Shown here: positions 16,969-25,800 of the stretch, one piece after another | Layout: every line of letters begins with the position of its first letter | How positions within the stretch are numbered: the stretch's first letter is position 1 | NCBI GenBank assembly: GCA_041158765.1 | Contig: JBEBAU010000018.1 | Coordinates: 1-64,000 of the forward strand | Reading direction: 5' to 3' | From: JAQBRD01 sp041158765 | GTDB lineage: Bacteria; Patescibacteriota; Minisyncoccia; Phycocordibacterales; PALSA-1337 | DNA length: 64,000 nucleotides | Made by a program: the position numbers and the translations under genes | Notes under the pieces: generated by a model | The model's database searches: none | What the model was told of the DNA's origin: nothing | The model's input: the letters and a program-made list of their open reading frames with translations, nothing else

Positions 16969-17349
16969 ATGCGTATCCTCGGTATCACAATTCCAGACGG
17001 CAAGCGACTCGAAATAGCTCTCACAGCTCTTTATGGTATTGGCCGATCTCGTGCACTACATATTCTCAAGGAAGCACAGGTTGATGTTGCTATCAAAGCA
17101 AAGGATGTAACAGTTGATCAGGAGAATGCTATTCGTAAAGTTATCGAAACATTCAGAATCGAAGGAGATTTGAAGCGAGAAGTTGCTTCGAATATTAAGC
17201 GTCTCAAGGACATCAAGTCATTCCGTGGAAGCCGACACGCACGACGTCTCCCAGCTCGAGGGCAGCGTACCAAGACCAACTCCCGAACTGTACGAGGTAA
17301 CGTCCGAAAGACTATGGGATCTGGACGAAAGAAGGAGGAGAAGAAATAA
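16969..17349 (+). CDS. rpsM: 30S ribosomal protein uS13
   Basis: uS13 (126 residues) is found in the 30S head at the subunit bridge. It starts MRILGITIPDGKRLEIALTA and shows the helix-turn region LYGIGRSRALHIL and the basic tail RGSRHARRLPARGQRTKTNSRT. It lies 33 nt after rpmJ, with an AT-rich, Shine-Dalgarno-free spacer typical of this operon. Confidence 0.97.
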   Translation: MRILGITIPDGKRLEIALTALYGIGRSRALHILKEAQVDVAIKAKDVTVDQENAIRKVIETFRIEGDLKREVASNIKRLKDIKSFRGSRHARRLPARGQRTKTNSRTVRGNVRKTMGSGRKKEEKK

Positions 17350-17376
17350 GACTGAACGAATATTAATATCATTATT

Positions 17377-17832
17377 ATGGCAGAGAAAAAAACTACAACA
17401 AAGAAAGAGGTCACAAAGAAGGATGCTCCAAAGGCAGAGCCTACTAAGGCTGCTACTGCAGCACCAGCTACTTCGTCAAAGAAGCGGCTTGATTTTGGTG
17501 TTCTCTATGTTCAGTCTACATACAATAACACCAAGGTTCTTCTCACTGACGCAAAGGGCAATGCAATTATGGCTTCATCTGCGGGTGCTCTTGGTTTCAA
17601 GGGTGCAAAGAAGGGTACACCATTTGCTGCAGCTAAGGTTGGTGAAACTCTCGCTATGAAGGCACAGCCAATGGGACTCAAGGAAATCGCTGTTGTAGTA
17701 AAAGGTACTGGATCAGGTCGCGAATCAGCAATTCGCGGCTTTATTTCTAAGGGTATCATCATTACTAGCATCAAGGATGTAACCCCGGTTCCATTCAACG
17801 GCCCGAAGCCGAAGAAGCCGCGACGAGTATAA
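17377..17832 (+). CDS. rpsK: 30S ribosomal protein uS11
   Basis: This 151-residue uS11 belongs to the platform of the 30S subunit. The core from about residue 35 (DFGVLYVQSTYNNTKVLLTD ... GNAIMASSAGALGFKGAKKGTPFAA) is typical. The first 32 residues are a Lys/Thr/Ala-rich extension (KKTTTKKEVTKKDAPKAEPT) not found in classical uS11, possibly an added rRNA-binding tail. The C-terminus DVTPVPFNGPKPKKPRRV is standard. Confidence 0.97.
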   Translation: MAEKKTTTKKEVTKKDAPKAEPTKAATAAPATSSKKRLDFGVLYVQSTYNNTKVLLTDAKGNAIMASSAGALGFKGAKKGTPFAAAKVGETLAMKAQPMGLKEIAVVVKGTGSGRESAIRGFISKGIIITSIKDVTPVPFNGPKPKKPRRV

Positions 17833-17861
17833 AGCCTTTCATTTAATTTTTTACCATTCAT

Positions 17862-18479
17862 ATGATTATTGGACCACGATACAAAATAGCCCGCCGCCTC
17901 GGAGTGCCTGTCTTTGAAAAGACACAGACACAAAAGTTCGCAATGCGATCAGCTGCTCGCGATGGAGGAAAGGGTGCAGGCAAGGGCCGCCCAAAGGCAA
18001 AGTCTGATTTCGGTCTCGGACTTCTCGAGAAGCAGAAAGCTCGATACAGCTATGGTGTTACTTCAAAGCAGTTCGGTAATTACATTGCAAAGGCTGTTGA
18101 GAAGAAGGGTAACTCAGCTGAACTTCTCGTTCGTCTCCTCGAATCTCGTCTCGATAACGTTGCTCTCCGTGCTGGATTTGCAACAACACGTGCCGCTGCA
18201 CGACAGATGGTATCTCACGGTCATATTACAGTGAATGGTAAGCGCGTTACTATCCCTTCATACTCTGTTTCAGTTGGAGATATTATTTCTATTCGTGAAG
18301 GAAGCAAAAAGAAGGCTCTTTATAATACACTCGATGAGCGCCTCAAAGCAGTGAAGATTCCTGCTTGGTTGAAACTCGATTTTGATAAGAAGGTTGTTAC
18401 CGTTGACGGCCTTCCGTTCGCCCCAACTACCGAACTCCTGTTCAATCCGGGTGCAGTGCTCGAGTTTTATAGCCGTTAA
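17862..18479 (+). CDS. rpsD: 30S ribosomal protein uS4
   Basis: This 205-residue uS4 is a primary 16S rRNA binder and assembly nucleator. It starts MIIGPRYKIARRLG and contains the S4 RNA-binding domain at about residues 93-155 (LLVRLLESRLDNVALRAGFA, ARQMVSHGHITVNGKRVTIPS). No zinc Cys motif is present at the N-terminus (C-minus form). Gene order rpsK-rpsD-rpoA is canonical. Confidence 0.97.
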   Translation: MIIGPRYKIARRLGVPVFEKTQTQKFAMRSAARDGGKGAGKGRPKAKSDFGLGLLEKQKARYSYGVTSKQFGNYIAKAVEKKGNSAELLVRLLESRLDNVALRAGFATTRAAARQMVSHGHITVNGKRVTIPSYSVSVGDIISIREGSKKKALYNTLDERLKAVKIPAWLKLDFDKKVVTVDGLPFAPTTELLFNPGAVLEFYSR

Positions 18480-18505
18480 TTAGTAATAATTTTAATACAA
18501 AACAT

Positions 18506-19483
18506 ATGTCTAATTTCAACGTTGTATTGCCATCAAAGCCAAAGATCATCCGCGAGGAGGGTATGAATGGCGTGTATGAGATCGACGGTCTTTACCCAGG
18601 CTACGGACACACACTCGGTAACTCACTCCGACGTATTATTCTTTCATCTCTTCCTGGAGCTGCAGTAAGCAAGGTTAAGATCAAGGGTGTCGAACATGAA
18701 TTTTCATCAATTGATGGCGTCAAGGAAGACGTTATTGCTATTCTTTTGAATTTGAAAAAGCTCCGTGTTCGTATCAATGGTGACGAAGCACAGGTTATTA
18801 CCTTAAAAGCAAAGGGTGTTAAGTCTATCAAAGCAAAGGATATTGATGCTCCTTCTCAGGTTGAAATTCTTAATCCTGAACTCCACCTTATCGAACTCAC
18901 TGACAAAGCTGCTGAGATTGATATGGAAATCACTGTAGTTAAGGGTCTTGGATATGTTGCTAAGGAAGTTCTCGAAAAGGACCGAGTTGATATCGGTACT
19001 ATTTCACTCGATGCAACTTTCACTCCTATCCGAAAGGTGAATTATGAAGTTGAAAACATGCGAGTTGGAGATCGAACTGATTTCAATCGTCTTCGCATCA
19101 CTATCGAGACTGACGGTACACTCACTCCTAACGAAGCTCTCACGGAATCTATTGGTATTATGATTAGCCAGCTTAAGGCTATTGTTGGTTTCAAGGAAGA
19201 AGAAGTTGTGAAATCAAAGAAGTCTGATAAGTCTTCTGACGATGAAGATGCTGCTTCAGAAGGAGCAACAAAGGAACTCGATGCTGATATGTTGAAGACA
19301 CGCATTGATACTATTGGTCTTTCTCCTCGAACAATCAAGGCTCTTACTGCTGCAAACATTCGCACAATCGGAGGCCTTTCACGAAAGAAGGAGGCTGATA
19401 TCCTCGATGTCGAAGGTCTTGGCACAAAGGGTATTCAGGAAATCAAAAAGGTCCTTTCAACCTATGGTATTTCACTGAAATAA
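18506..19483 (+). CDS. rpoA: DNA-directed RNA polymerase alpha subunit
   Basis: The 325-residue alpha subunit has an N-terminal dimerisation/insert domain (GYGHTLGNSLRRIILSSLPG; DRVDIGTISLDATFTPIRKV). A linker rich in Lys/Ser/Asp (about 228-255, KSKKSDKSSDDEDAASEG) leads to the C-terminal helix-hairpin-helix domain (about 262-325, IDTIGLSPRTIKALTAANI ... GLGTKGIQEIKKVL) that contacts UP elements and activators. It is full length. Confidence 0.98.
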   Translation: MSNFNVVLPSKPKIIREEGMNGVYEIDGLYPGYGHTLGNSLRRIILSSLPGAAVSKVKIKGVEHEFSSIDGVKEDVIAILLNLKKLRVRINGDEAQVITLKAKGVKSIKAKDIDAPSQVEILNPELHLIELTDKAAEIDMEITVVKGLGYVAKEVLEKDRVDIGTISLDATFTPIRKVNYEVENMRVGDRTDFNRLRITIETDGTLTPNEALTESIGIMISQLKAIVGFKEEEVVKSKKSDKSSDDEDAASEGATKELDADMLKTRIDTIGLSPRTIKALTAANIRTIGGLSRKKEADILDVEGLGTKGIQEIKKVLSTYGISLK

Positions 19484-19510
19484 TATAGATAAGCATTAAT
19501 AATCACTACC

Positions 19511-19861
19511 ATGAGACACCATTCATCAATACGAAAATTCGGCCGAGAGAAAGATCAGCGCAATGCGCTCATGAAGTCTCTTATGCGTAACCTTGTTAAT
19601 GCCGAACAAATTATTACAACGTTGCCAAAAGCAAAGTCAATGCGACCAATGATTGAAAAGCTTGTTACCAAGGCAAAATCAGGTACTCTTGCAGACCGAC
19701 GTCTTGTTATTGCTCGTATTGGTGGCGAGAAGGAGACAAAGAAACTTTTTGAAGTTATTGCTCCAAAATACAAGACTCGTGCAGGTGGATACACTCGTAT
19801 TGTTAAGCTTCCTCGTCGAAAGCTTGATGCGGCTGCTATGGCTGTCATTCAGTTCGTATAA
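19511..19861 (+). CDS. rplQ: 50S ribosomal protein bL17
   Basis: bL17 (116 residues) begins MRHHSSIRKFGREKDQRNAL with LMRNLVNAEQIITTLPKAKS, and has a C-terminal GGYTRIVKLPRRKLDAAAMAVIQF segment. It directly follows rpoA, the standard order. Confidence 0.97.
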   Translation: MRHHSSIRKFGREKDQRNALMKSLMRNLVNAEQIITTLPKAKSMRPMIEKLVTKAKSGTLADRRLVIARIGGEKETKKLFEVIAPKYKTRAGGYTRIVKLPRRKLDAAAMAVIQFV

Positions 19862-19882
19862 TAGACACATCAAGAAATTTTT

Positions 19883-20263
19883 ATGAAAACAACAACCGCA
19901 ACAAACAATACTTCAGCAAATGTCATCACTATTGATGCTTCAGGTAAGCGTCTCGGTCGTGTTGCATCAGAAGCTGCAATGTATCTTCTTGGTAAAAAGG
20001 TTCCTACATTTGCTCGAAATCAGGTCGCTGATATTAAGGTAAACATTGTGAACTGTTCTCAGGCATATATTGATACCAAGAAAAAGGCTGACAAAGAATA
20101 TGTAACATTCACTGGTTTCCGTGGAGGTATCAATACTGAGTCTCTTTCAGCTCTTATTGCTCGAAAGGGTGTTTCTGAGCCTTTCCGACGAGCAGTATAT
20201 CGAATGCTTCCAGGTAATTCGCTCCGAAAGAAGCGCATGATGAATCTAACTATCAGCGAATAA
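19883..20263 (+). CDS. rplM: 50S ribosomal protein uL13
   Basis: This 126-residue uL13 shows IDASGKRLGRVASEAAMYLLGK, VNIVNCSQAYIDTKKKADKEYV and RRAVYRMLPGNSLRKKRM. It binds 23S rRNA early in 50S assembly. It is slightly shorter than the E. coli protein (142). Pairing with rpsI is typical, and placement after rplQ is common in CPR genomes. Confidence 0.97.
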   Translation: MKTTTATNNTSANVITIDASGKRLGRVASEAAMYLLGKKVPTFARNQVADIKVNIVNCSQAYIDTKKKADKEYVTFTGFRGGINTESLSALIARKGVSEPFRRAVYRMLPGNSLRKKRMMNLTISE

Positions 20264-20274
20264 TATCGACATTT

Positions 20275-20697
20275 ATGATGACAGCAACCAAAACAACTGA
20301 AAAGGGTGAACGATATATCGAAGCAATCGGCCGACGAAAGACCGCTATTGCACGAGTTCGTATTACACCAGCAACAAAGACAACATACTCTGTAAACGGC
20401 AAGGACCTCGAGAAGTATTTCACTATCAAGGAGCAGCTTCTTACAGCAATTGAAGCAATCAAAACATCAAAGCTTGCTGCTCAATTCAAGATTACTGTTG
20501 TTCTCAAGGGTGGTGGTATGAATGCTCAAGCAGATGCTATGCGACACGGTATGGCACGTGCTTTCATCGAATACGATAAGCAACTCCGTGGATTGCTCAA
20601 GAAGGGAGGACTTCTCAAGCGAGATCCTCGAGCAAAGGAGCGCCGAAAGTTCGGTCTCAAGAAGGCCCGCAAGTCTCCTCAGTGGAGCAAGCGCTAA
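20275..20697 (+). CDS. rpsI: 30S ribosomal protein uS9
   Basis: This 140-residue uS9 has YIEAIGRRKTAIARVRI, GGGMNAQADAMRHGMARAFIEY and the C-terminal decoding-centre tail RKKARKSPQWSKR type (KKARKSPQWSKR). Two ATGs (20275, 20278) are possible starts. The stop codon lies inside a perfect 10-bp hairpin (20685-20709, loop TAAAT), and a structured repeat element starts 3 nt later. It ends the operon. Confidence 0.96.
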   Translation: MMTATKTTEKGERYIEAIGRRKTAIARVRITPATKTTYSVNGKDLEKYFTIKEQLLTAIEAIKTSKLAAQFKITVVLKGGGMNAQADAMRHGMARAFIEYDKQLRGLLKKGGLLKRDPRAKERRKFGLKKARKSPQWSKR

Positions 20698-20699
20698 AT

Positions 20700-20801
20700 G
20701 CGCTTGCTCGGCCGGAGCTCGCGTAGGCGAGCGAGGCGGGGTCGCGAGATTTTTCAGCAGAAAAATACTCGTGACGCAAACGATAGTCCTGACGCAAGCG
20801 C
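20700..20801 (+). repeat. Structured CAGCAG-hairpin element, copy A
   Basis: The closing stem is GCGCTTGC 20700-20707 with GCAAGCGC 20794-20801. First inner hairpin: GCTCGC/GCGAGC (20717-20732). Second inner hairpin: GTCGCGAG 20741-20748 and ATTTTT 20749-20754, loop CAGCAG 20755-20760, AAAAAT 20761-20766, bulged A 20767, CTCGTGAC 20768-20775. The same plan occurs at 35761-35881 and 40226-40342 with different paired bases. The left arm can alternatively pair with the end of rpsI. It sits between rpsI and the operon terminator. Function unknown. Confidence 0.7.
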
Positions 20802-20808
20802 TAAACTC

Positions 20809-20839
20809 AAACCCCGCCTATACTGGCGGGGTTTTTGTT
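20809..20839 (+). terminator. Terminator of the ribosomal protein operon
   Basis: AAACCCCGCC/GGCGGGGTTT stem with a TATACT loop and a short T run. Confidence 0.85.
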
Positions 20840-20894
20840 ATTGTGATAATGTGCGATTTGGGATACCAAAATTGTTGTTTGTGAAAGGAAACCT

Positions 20895-21554
20895 ATGTCA
20901 AAAATTGTTTCAATTGCCGGTCCAAAGCACAGTTGGAAACGAACTATCGCTCTGCTTGTTGCAAAAAAGCTTGGGTATCGCTTGTTCGATCGAGCACTCC
21001 TGTATCGGGCTGCGGTTATTATTTGTCGGCAAGAGAATATTTTTGCTGATGAAGTTGATCGGGTTAATCGGTTTTTGCCCTATGCTGTTGGGAGAATTGA
21101 TGTGCAGGAGGGAAATGTCTTCATCGACGGCCATAATGCAATGGCACGCATCAGTCCACCAAGGATTAATAGCGCAACCAAAAGAATGATGAAAAATCAG
21201 CAAGTTGCGTATGTGTTGGCGGATTTACAGAAGAAGTTTGCTGAAAACACTCCTGGATTGGTTGCATATTGGGACGGTCATATCCAATGCGTATTCGACG
21301 AGCCGAAGCTGAGGGTGTTTCTCGATCGTAATGTGCAGGCTCGTGCAGAGTATTTTCATGCATACCTGATACGGTCTCGCATACACCGTCCATTCCCGCA
21401 GGTTCTCGAAGAACTCAAGTTGTCCGATTGCCAGTATCGAGAGCTTGGATATTATCCTGATGTTTCGCCACCAGGTGTTCATCGTCTTAATTGTAATGGA
21501 ATAACGATCGATGCGATTGTCGAAAAGATCGTTGCTTTGGTGCGTTCAACCTAA
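20895..21554 (+). CDS. Cytidylate-kinase-like protein with degenerate P-loop
   Basis: This 219-residue protein follows the Cmk layout: N-terminal strand-loop IVSIAGPKHSWKRTIALLVAK, then GYRLFDRALLYRAA, VAYWDGHIQCVF in place of DGRDIGT, and a lid-like LRVFLDRNVQARAEYFHAY. The Walker A position reads GPKHSWKRT (residues 9-17) instead of GPSGSGKST: the last Gly is Trp and Ser/Thr after Lys is Arg. Phosphate binding should be impaired, so it may be a pseudo-kinase or have altered chemistry. Codon use is mixed. It is a single-gene unit between two terminators. Confidence 0.65.
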   Translation: MSKIVSIAGPKHSWKRTIALLVAKKLGYRLFDRALLYRAAVIICRQENIFADEVDRVNRFLPYAVGRIDVQEGNVFIDGHNAMARISPPRINSATKRMMKNQQVAYVLADLQKKFAENTPGLVAYWDGHIQCVFDEPKLRVFLDRNVQARAEYFHAYLIRSRIHRPFPQVLEELKLSDCQYRELGYYPDVSPPGVHRLNCNGITIDAIVEKIVALVRST

Positions 21555-21583
21555 ACTACATTGATTTTCAATGTAGTTTTTTA
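21554..21583 (+). terminator. Intrinsic terminator
   Basis: AACTACATTG/CAATGTAGTT stem, ATTTT loop, T run. It starts at the stop codon of the kinase-like gene. Confidence 0.85.
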
Positions 21584-21589
21584 TATAAA

Positions 21590-21617
21590 TTGCAAAATTT
21601 TTCTGCTTGAGTATACT
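21590..21617 (+). promoter_or_regulatory. Predicted promoter of grpE
   Basis: TTGCAA 21590-21595, a 16-nt spacer, TATACT 21612-21617. The ATG at 21636 is about 12 nt beyond the expected transcription start. No CIRCE-type inverted repeat is seen. Confidence 0.7.
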
Positions 21618-21635
21618 AAGAAGACAAAAAATACT

Positions 21636-22247
21636 ATGAAATCTGATACTGAAGAAAATAAAAAAAATGATACAACTGAGGTAGATTCTGCCGAGGATAT
21701 TTCATATGAAACTGGCGTCGAGGGAGACGTTGATGACTCTGTCGTAGCAGAAGAATCTCTCCAAGAAACCGTGAAGAAGCTTCGTGCCAAGCTCGCAAAA
21801 GCTGTTGCAGAAAAACAGGAGTATCTCACTGGTTGGCAGAAGGACAAAGCAGAATTTCTAAATGCTCGTAAGCGTGACAAAGAATCAAGCGATATGATTG
21901 TGAAGTACGCTTCAGAGAATCTCGTGAATGAACTCATTCCTGTGCTCGATAGCTTCAATATGGCTATGGGAAACAAAGACGCTTGGGATAAAGTCGAGAA
22001 GAATTGGCGTACTGGTGTTGAGTATATTTTTGGACAGTTGAAAAAGACTCTCGAAGATAATGGTCTCAAAGAAATTGATCCTATCGGTCAAAAATTCGAT
22101 CCAGCTCGTGATGAAGCAATTAGTTTTGATCCTGTAGATGACGAAAAACAAGATCACATTATCACCACCGTGATCCAAAAAGGCTATATGCTCAACGGCA
22201 AAGTTCTCAAAGCTCCAAAGGTAAAAGTAGGAGAATTCAAAAAATAA
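21636..22247 (+). CDS. grpE: Co-chaperone GrpE
   Basis: GrpE is the nucleotide-exchange factor for DnaK. The 203-residue protein has an acidic disordered N-terminus (1-50) and a long coiled coil (SLQETVKKLRAKLAKAVAEKQEYL). The conserved WQKDKAEFLNARKR segment follows, then the beta-wing domain near the end (FDPARDEAISFDP, IITTVIQKGYMLNGKVLKAPKVKVG). ATG 21636 is chosen because it lies just downstream of the promoter; the frame further upstream overlaps the promoter. dnaK and dnaJ are not in the window. Confidence 0.95.
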   Translation: MKSDTEENKKNDTTEVDSAEDISYETGVEGDVDDSVVAEESLQETVKKLRAKLAKAVAEKQEYLTGWQKDKAEFLNARKRDKESSDMIVKYASENLVNELIPVLDSFNMAMGNKDAWDKVEKNWRTGVEYIFGQLKKTLEDNGLKEIDPIGQKFDPARDEAISFDPVDDEKQDHIITTVIQKGYMLNGKVLKAPKVKVGEFKK

Positions 22248-22275
22248 AAATCACCCGTGTAATTCAGAGGTGATT
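22242..22275 (-). terminator. Minus-strand terminator of 22276-22722
   Basis: On the minus strand, AATCACC/GGTGATT stem followed by TTTTTATTTTTT. It overlaps the grpE stop region and converges with grpE. Confidence 0.7.
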
Positions 22276-22722
22276 CTAGCCAGACTTTTTGGCTGCGACA
22301 GGACGATGGAGGAGTAATACGACTTCGCTTGCTGAGAGTTCGAAGACTGCTCCGAACTTATGGCCCCAGAATTGCTTCCAAGGGAAACGCACAGGAATCT
22401 CTCCATTCAAATATCCCTTAGCATCAATCCACGCCCCCGGTTTTTTGAATGCCGGGTCGGGCCAGATCGTTGGCGCCGTAATCGGCTTGATTTGCCCAGC
22501 TGACATTTCTTCGCGGAATGCATTGAATTGCTCGACGGTATCGTATCCATTTACGAACCAAGCATCACATCCTGGTTTTTTTAATAACACCCCCTCATCG
22601 TGCGGCACCAGATCAGTCCAATGATCAGATCCATGCAAAACAAGAAGCGTGCCATCAGGATGTCCTTCGATTACTTGAGCCAAGCTTCCGCCACGTATTG
22701 GGAATAGTGTGACTGTGTTCAT
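22276..22722 (-). CDS. Orphan protein of atypical codon use
   Basis: This 148-residue soluble protein is rich in Trp, Pro and His (LHGSDHWTDLVPHDEG; TIWPDPAFKKPGAW; FPWKQFWGHKFG). It resembles no family I recognise. It has no signal peptide. Codon use is GC-rich at third positions (GGC, CCC, GCG), unlike grpE and the helicase on either side. It has its own terminator. An upstream TTGCAT/GTAAAA pair could be its promoter, but this is weak. Confidence 0.6.
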   Translation of the reverse strand: MNTVTLFPIRGGSLAQVIEGHPDGTLLVLHGSDHWTDLVPHDEGVLLKKPGCDAWFVNGYDTVEQFNAFREEMSAGQIKPITAPTIWPDPAFKKPGAWIDAKGYLNGEIPVRFPWKQFWGHKFGAVFELSASEVVLLLHRPVAAKKSG

Positions 22723-22824
22723 TTTTCGTTTTTTACTGTGCCATCATGACACATGCAATTTTGCTTGTTATAGCACCGAAATATCTCTTTTGCAACCAAT
22801 TCTTTGTGATAAACTATACCCATT

Positions 22825-25800
22825 ATGGCGTCAAAATCTTTTTCAAAATCTGTCTTCAAAACCCGCTACGCACAGCTTAATCCGAAGCAAAAGAAGGCTG
22901 TAGATACCATAGATGGCCCTGTAATGGTCATTGCGGGCCCTGGAACAGGTAAGACGTCTATTCTTACACTTCGTATCGCAAACATCCTAGAAAGGACAGA
23001 TACACCAGCGAATGGAATCCTCGCTATCACATACACTGACGCAGGTGTGAAAGCAATGCGCATGAAGCTCAAAGAAATCATTGGCGATCAAGCTCATGAT
23101 GTAAAAATTTTCACATTCCACGGCTTCGCTGCGGCAATGATTGCTGAATATCCAGACCATTTCCTTCATCTTGGAGAAATGAAACAAATGACGGATATTG
23201 AACAAGAGTCATTAATTCGAAAGATTATTTCGGAGTCACGGTTTTCAGATTTGAGGCCGCTTGGTAAACCAGATGCATATGTTTCAACTATTATTCGATC
23301 TATTGATGAAACAAAACGCGAAGCACTAACACCTGAAATGGTAATTGCACATGCCGAAGCAGAGATAGAGCGAATTTCAAAAGACGAGGATTCTATTTCA
23401 ACTCGAGGTGCAACAAAAGGCCTCTTGAAAGCAGATGCACGCGAAGCTATCGAGAAGTGCAAGCGAACGAAGCTCTTCGCTGGAGTATATGAATTATATG
23501 AAAAAGAGAAGCGGGAGATGAAAAAGATGGATTTCAATGATCTTATTATTGAAATACTTACAGCATTTCGAAATGATGAATTATTGCTTCGATTGATTCA
23601 GGAACGATTCTTGTATATTCATGTTGATGAACATCAGGATACGAATGATGCACAGAACTTCATTGTGGCACTTATTGCAGAGTTTTTTGAAACACCAAAC
23701 GTATTCATTGTGGGAGATGAAAAGCAGGCTATCTATCGTTTCCAAGGTGCTTCCGTCGAAAACTTTTTGCGTATGCAAAAGCGTTGGCCTGCAATGGAGC
23801 TCATTTCACTTGATACGAATTATCGCTCACATCAGAGCATTCTCGATGCTTCATATGCAATGATTGAACACAACTATGGTGATGAAAAAGAGCATGCTGA
23901 ATTGCGAATTAGGCTAGAATCGGGGCTTGATGAAACAGCTCGGCCGATCGAGATCGTGACCGGAGAGAATGTCGCGGCGGCCGAGCTGTATATGGTCAAA
24001 GAGCTCCAGAATCTCACTGAGAAGGAACCCGAAGCGAGCGTAGCTATTATTGTGCGAAGAAATCGTGATCTTGATCGAGTAATTCGTCTTCTTGAGTCAA
24101 ATAATGTCCCTGTTTCATCTGAGCGAAGTGTGGATATTTTTAATCATCCAATTGGTTCGCTCTTTTTCGAACTCATTACGTATCTTGCGGATTCAACACG
24201 AATAGATGCACTTGCAAAGACCGTAATGATGGGACTTTGGGATATCTCTTTTGAAGAAGGGGCGCTATTCGTGCGTAAACTTTCAAGTGGACAGTCAGGT
24301 GAAATCAGCGATAAGATTCCAGCTATTACTCGTCTTCGATCACGACTTATGTCTGACGGGGCTGTTGCTTTCCTTATTCACTTGGCCGAGGAATCAGGTT
24401 TCATTAAGTTGGTTGCTACTGACCCTTCATATGTTCATGTGTGGCGAGGTATTGTTGCACTTGCCGAATCACTTACACGTGAAAGTGAAATTCGTGACCC
24501 AATGAAACTCATGCACGATATGCTTGCATATCGAACTTCTGCCGAGACTCGCACGGTCAAAGTCGCAGTGGGAGCACCGCATGTTGCGATACAAGCTATG
24601 ACAGCTCACGGTAGCAAGGGTCTTGAATTTGATTACGTATTCATACCATATGCTAATGAAGAGGGTTGGGTGGGACGATCTCGTGGTAATTCATTTGTAT
24701 TACCAAAAAAGCAGACAGTAGATAGCGATATTCGCGATATTCGCCGGCTCTTTTATGTTGCAGTGACACGTGCACGCAAACACGTGGTAATTCTTCCTGC
24801 ACTCGAAGAATCTGATGGTAAAATTTTGACTCCAATTCGTTTCATATCAGAACTAGATGAAAAGCATGTAGTTACAGCGACATTGCCGCGCATTGGTATT
24901 GAAAGCATACACACAGCTATCGAAGATCAGACTGGTGCTCATTCTGCCGAAATTGCTATTCAAAAAAAGCTTATTGATATGACTAAGCATGTGCTTGTTG
25001 AAAAGGGTCTTTCGGTGACCGCTCTCAATCACTTTCTTACATGTCCGAATCGATTTTTGTATCAGAGTATTTTGAAATTACCACAAGCCCCTTCAGTTCC
25101 TGCAGAAAAGGGAAATGCAATGCACTCCGCTATTGCTCGGGTATGGAATTCAGAGTCAAGACAAGAGAGTGGAGCCACCTCTAGAATCGAGAGCACACTT
25201 ACCGAAGCCGTAGCTGAATATATGAGTGAATCTCTTCTCCCCGTGCTCGAAAAGGACGCAGTAAAAAAAGAGCTTTTTGATTCTATTCCTGATGTTGCAC
25301 GAGAATTGACTCCGCATTTTCATGTTTCAACATCTACTATGGGAATTTTTGTTGAATCATGGGCTGAGACACTTTTCACCGGTTCATATGAAAAAACACC
25401 TATTCATATTCCACTTCACGGCAAGCTTGATGCCGTCATTGATACTGGTAGCTCAGTACAGGTGTTTGATTACAAAACTCGCCAAGCAATGTCGGTGAAT
25501 GCAATTATGGGTGAAACAAAATCTTCAGATGGAAGTTATTTCCGCCAACTTATTTATTATCAAATGCTCCTCCAGAATGATATTCGATGGAAGGGGAAGA
25601 AGATTGTTCCTTCACTTGTATTCGTTTCACCAGATGAAAAAGGCCGTTGCCCAATTGTTTCATTGCCAATTCAAGAAACTGATATTGCACGGGTAAAAGA
25701 TGAAATACAAAAACTCATTGAGAGTGTCTGGAGTGGTGCTATTGCTCGCACAAAATGTGACGATCAAAAGTGTGAGTGGTGCCCAATGCGCTCACTCTAA
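22825..25800 (+). CDS. UvrD-type helicase fused to a RecB/AddB-like Fe-S nuclease
   Basis: This 991-residue protein has an SF1A helicase: Walker A GPGTGKT (38-44), Walker B/motif II VDEHQDTN (near 270), motif III VGDEKQAIYRFQGA, motif V HGSKGLEFDYVF and motif VI LFYVAVTRARKHV. The C-terminal part is a PD-(D/E)XK nuclease (HGKLDAVIDT ... QVFDYKTRQ) framed by one Cys in FLTCPNRFLYQ and three in KCDDQKCEWC, the AddB/AdnB-type iron-sulphur arrangement. It is predicted to process DNA double-strand ends. ATG 22825 follows TATACC 22815-22820 and TAAACT 22810-22815. Its stop abuts the convergent DsbA-like gene with no gap. Confidence 0.88.
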   Translation: MASKSFSKSVFKTRYAQLNPKQKKAVDTIDGPVMVIAGPGTGKTSILTLRIANILERTDTPANGILAITYTDAGVKAMRMKLKEIIGDQAHDVKIFTFHGFAAAMIAEYPDHFLHLGEMKQMTDIEQESLIRKIISESRFSDLRPLGKPDAYVSTIIRSIDETKREALTPEMVIAHAEAEIERISKDEDSISTRGATKGLLKADAREAIEKCKRTKLFAGVYELYEKEKREMKKMDFNDLIIEILTAFRNDELLLRLIQERFLYIHVDEHQDTNDAQNFIVALIAEFFETPNVFIVGDEKQAIYRFQGASVENFLRMQKRWPAMELISLDTNYRSHQSILDASYAMIEHNYGDEKEHAELRIRLESGLDETARPIEIVTGENVAAAELYMVKELQNLTEKEPEASVAIIVRRNRDLDRVIRLLESNNVPVSSERSVDIFNHPIGSLFFELITYLADSTRIDALAKTVMMGLWDISFEEGALFVRKLSSGQSGEISDKIPAITRLRSRLMSDGAVAFLIHLAEESGFIKLVATDPSYVHVWRGIVALAESLTRESEIRDPMKLMHDMLAYRTSAETRTVKVAVGAPHVAIQAMTAHGSKGLEFDYVFIPYANEEGWVGRSRGNSFVLPKKQTVDSDIRDIRRLFYVAVTRARKHVVILPALEESDGKILTPIRFISELDEKHVVTATLPRIGIESIHTAIEDQTGAHSAEIAIQKKLIDMTKHVLVEKGLSVTALNHFLTCPNRFLYQSILKLPQAPSVPAEKGNAMHSAIARVWNSESRQESGATSRIESTLTEAVAEYMSESLLPVLEKDAVKKELFDSIPDVARELTPHFHVSTSTMGIFVESWAETLFTGSYEKTPIHIPLHGKLDAVIDTGSSVQVFDYKTRQAMSVNAIMGETKSSDGSYFRQLIYYQMLLQNDIRWKGKKIVPSLVFVSPDEKGRCPIVSLPIQETDIARVKDEIQKLIESVWSGAIARTKCDDQKCEWCPMRSL

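Noticed and set aside
20698..21189. 163-codon plus-strand frame starting right after rpsI
   Set aside because: It crosses element A, a strong terminator and the beginning of the kinase-like gene in another frame.
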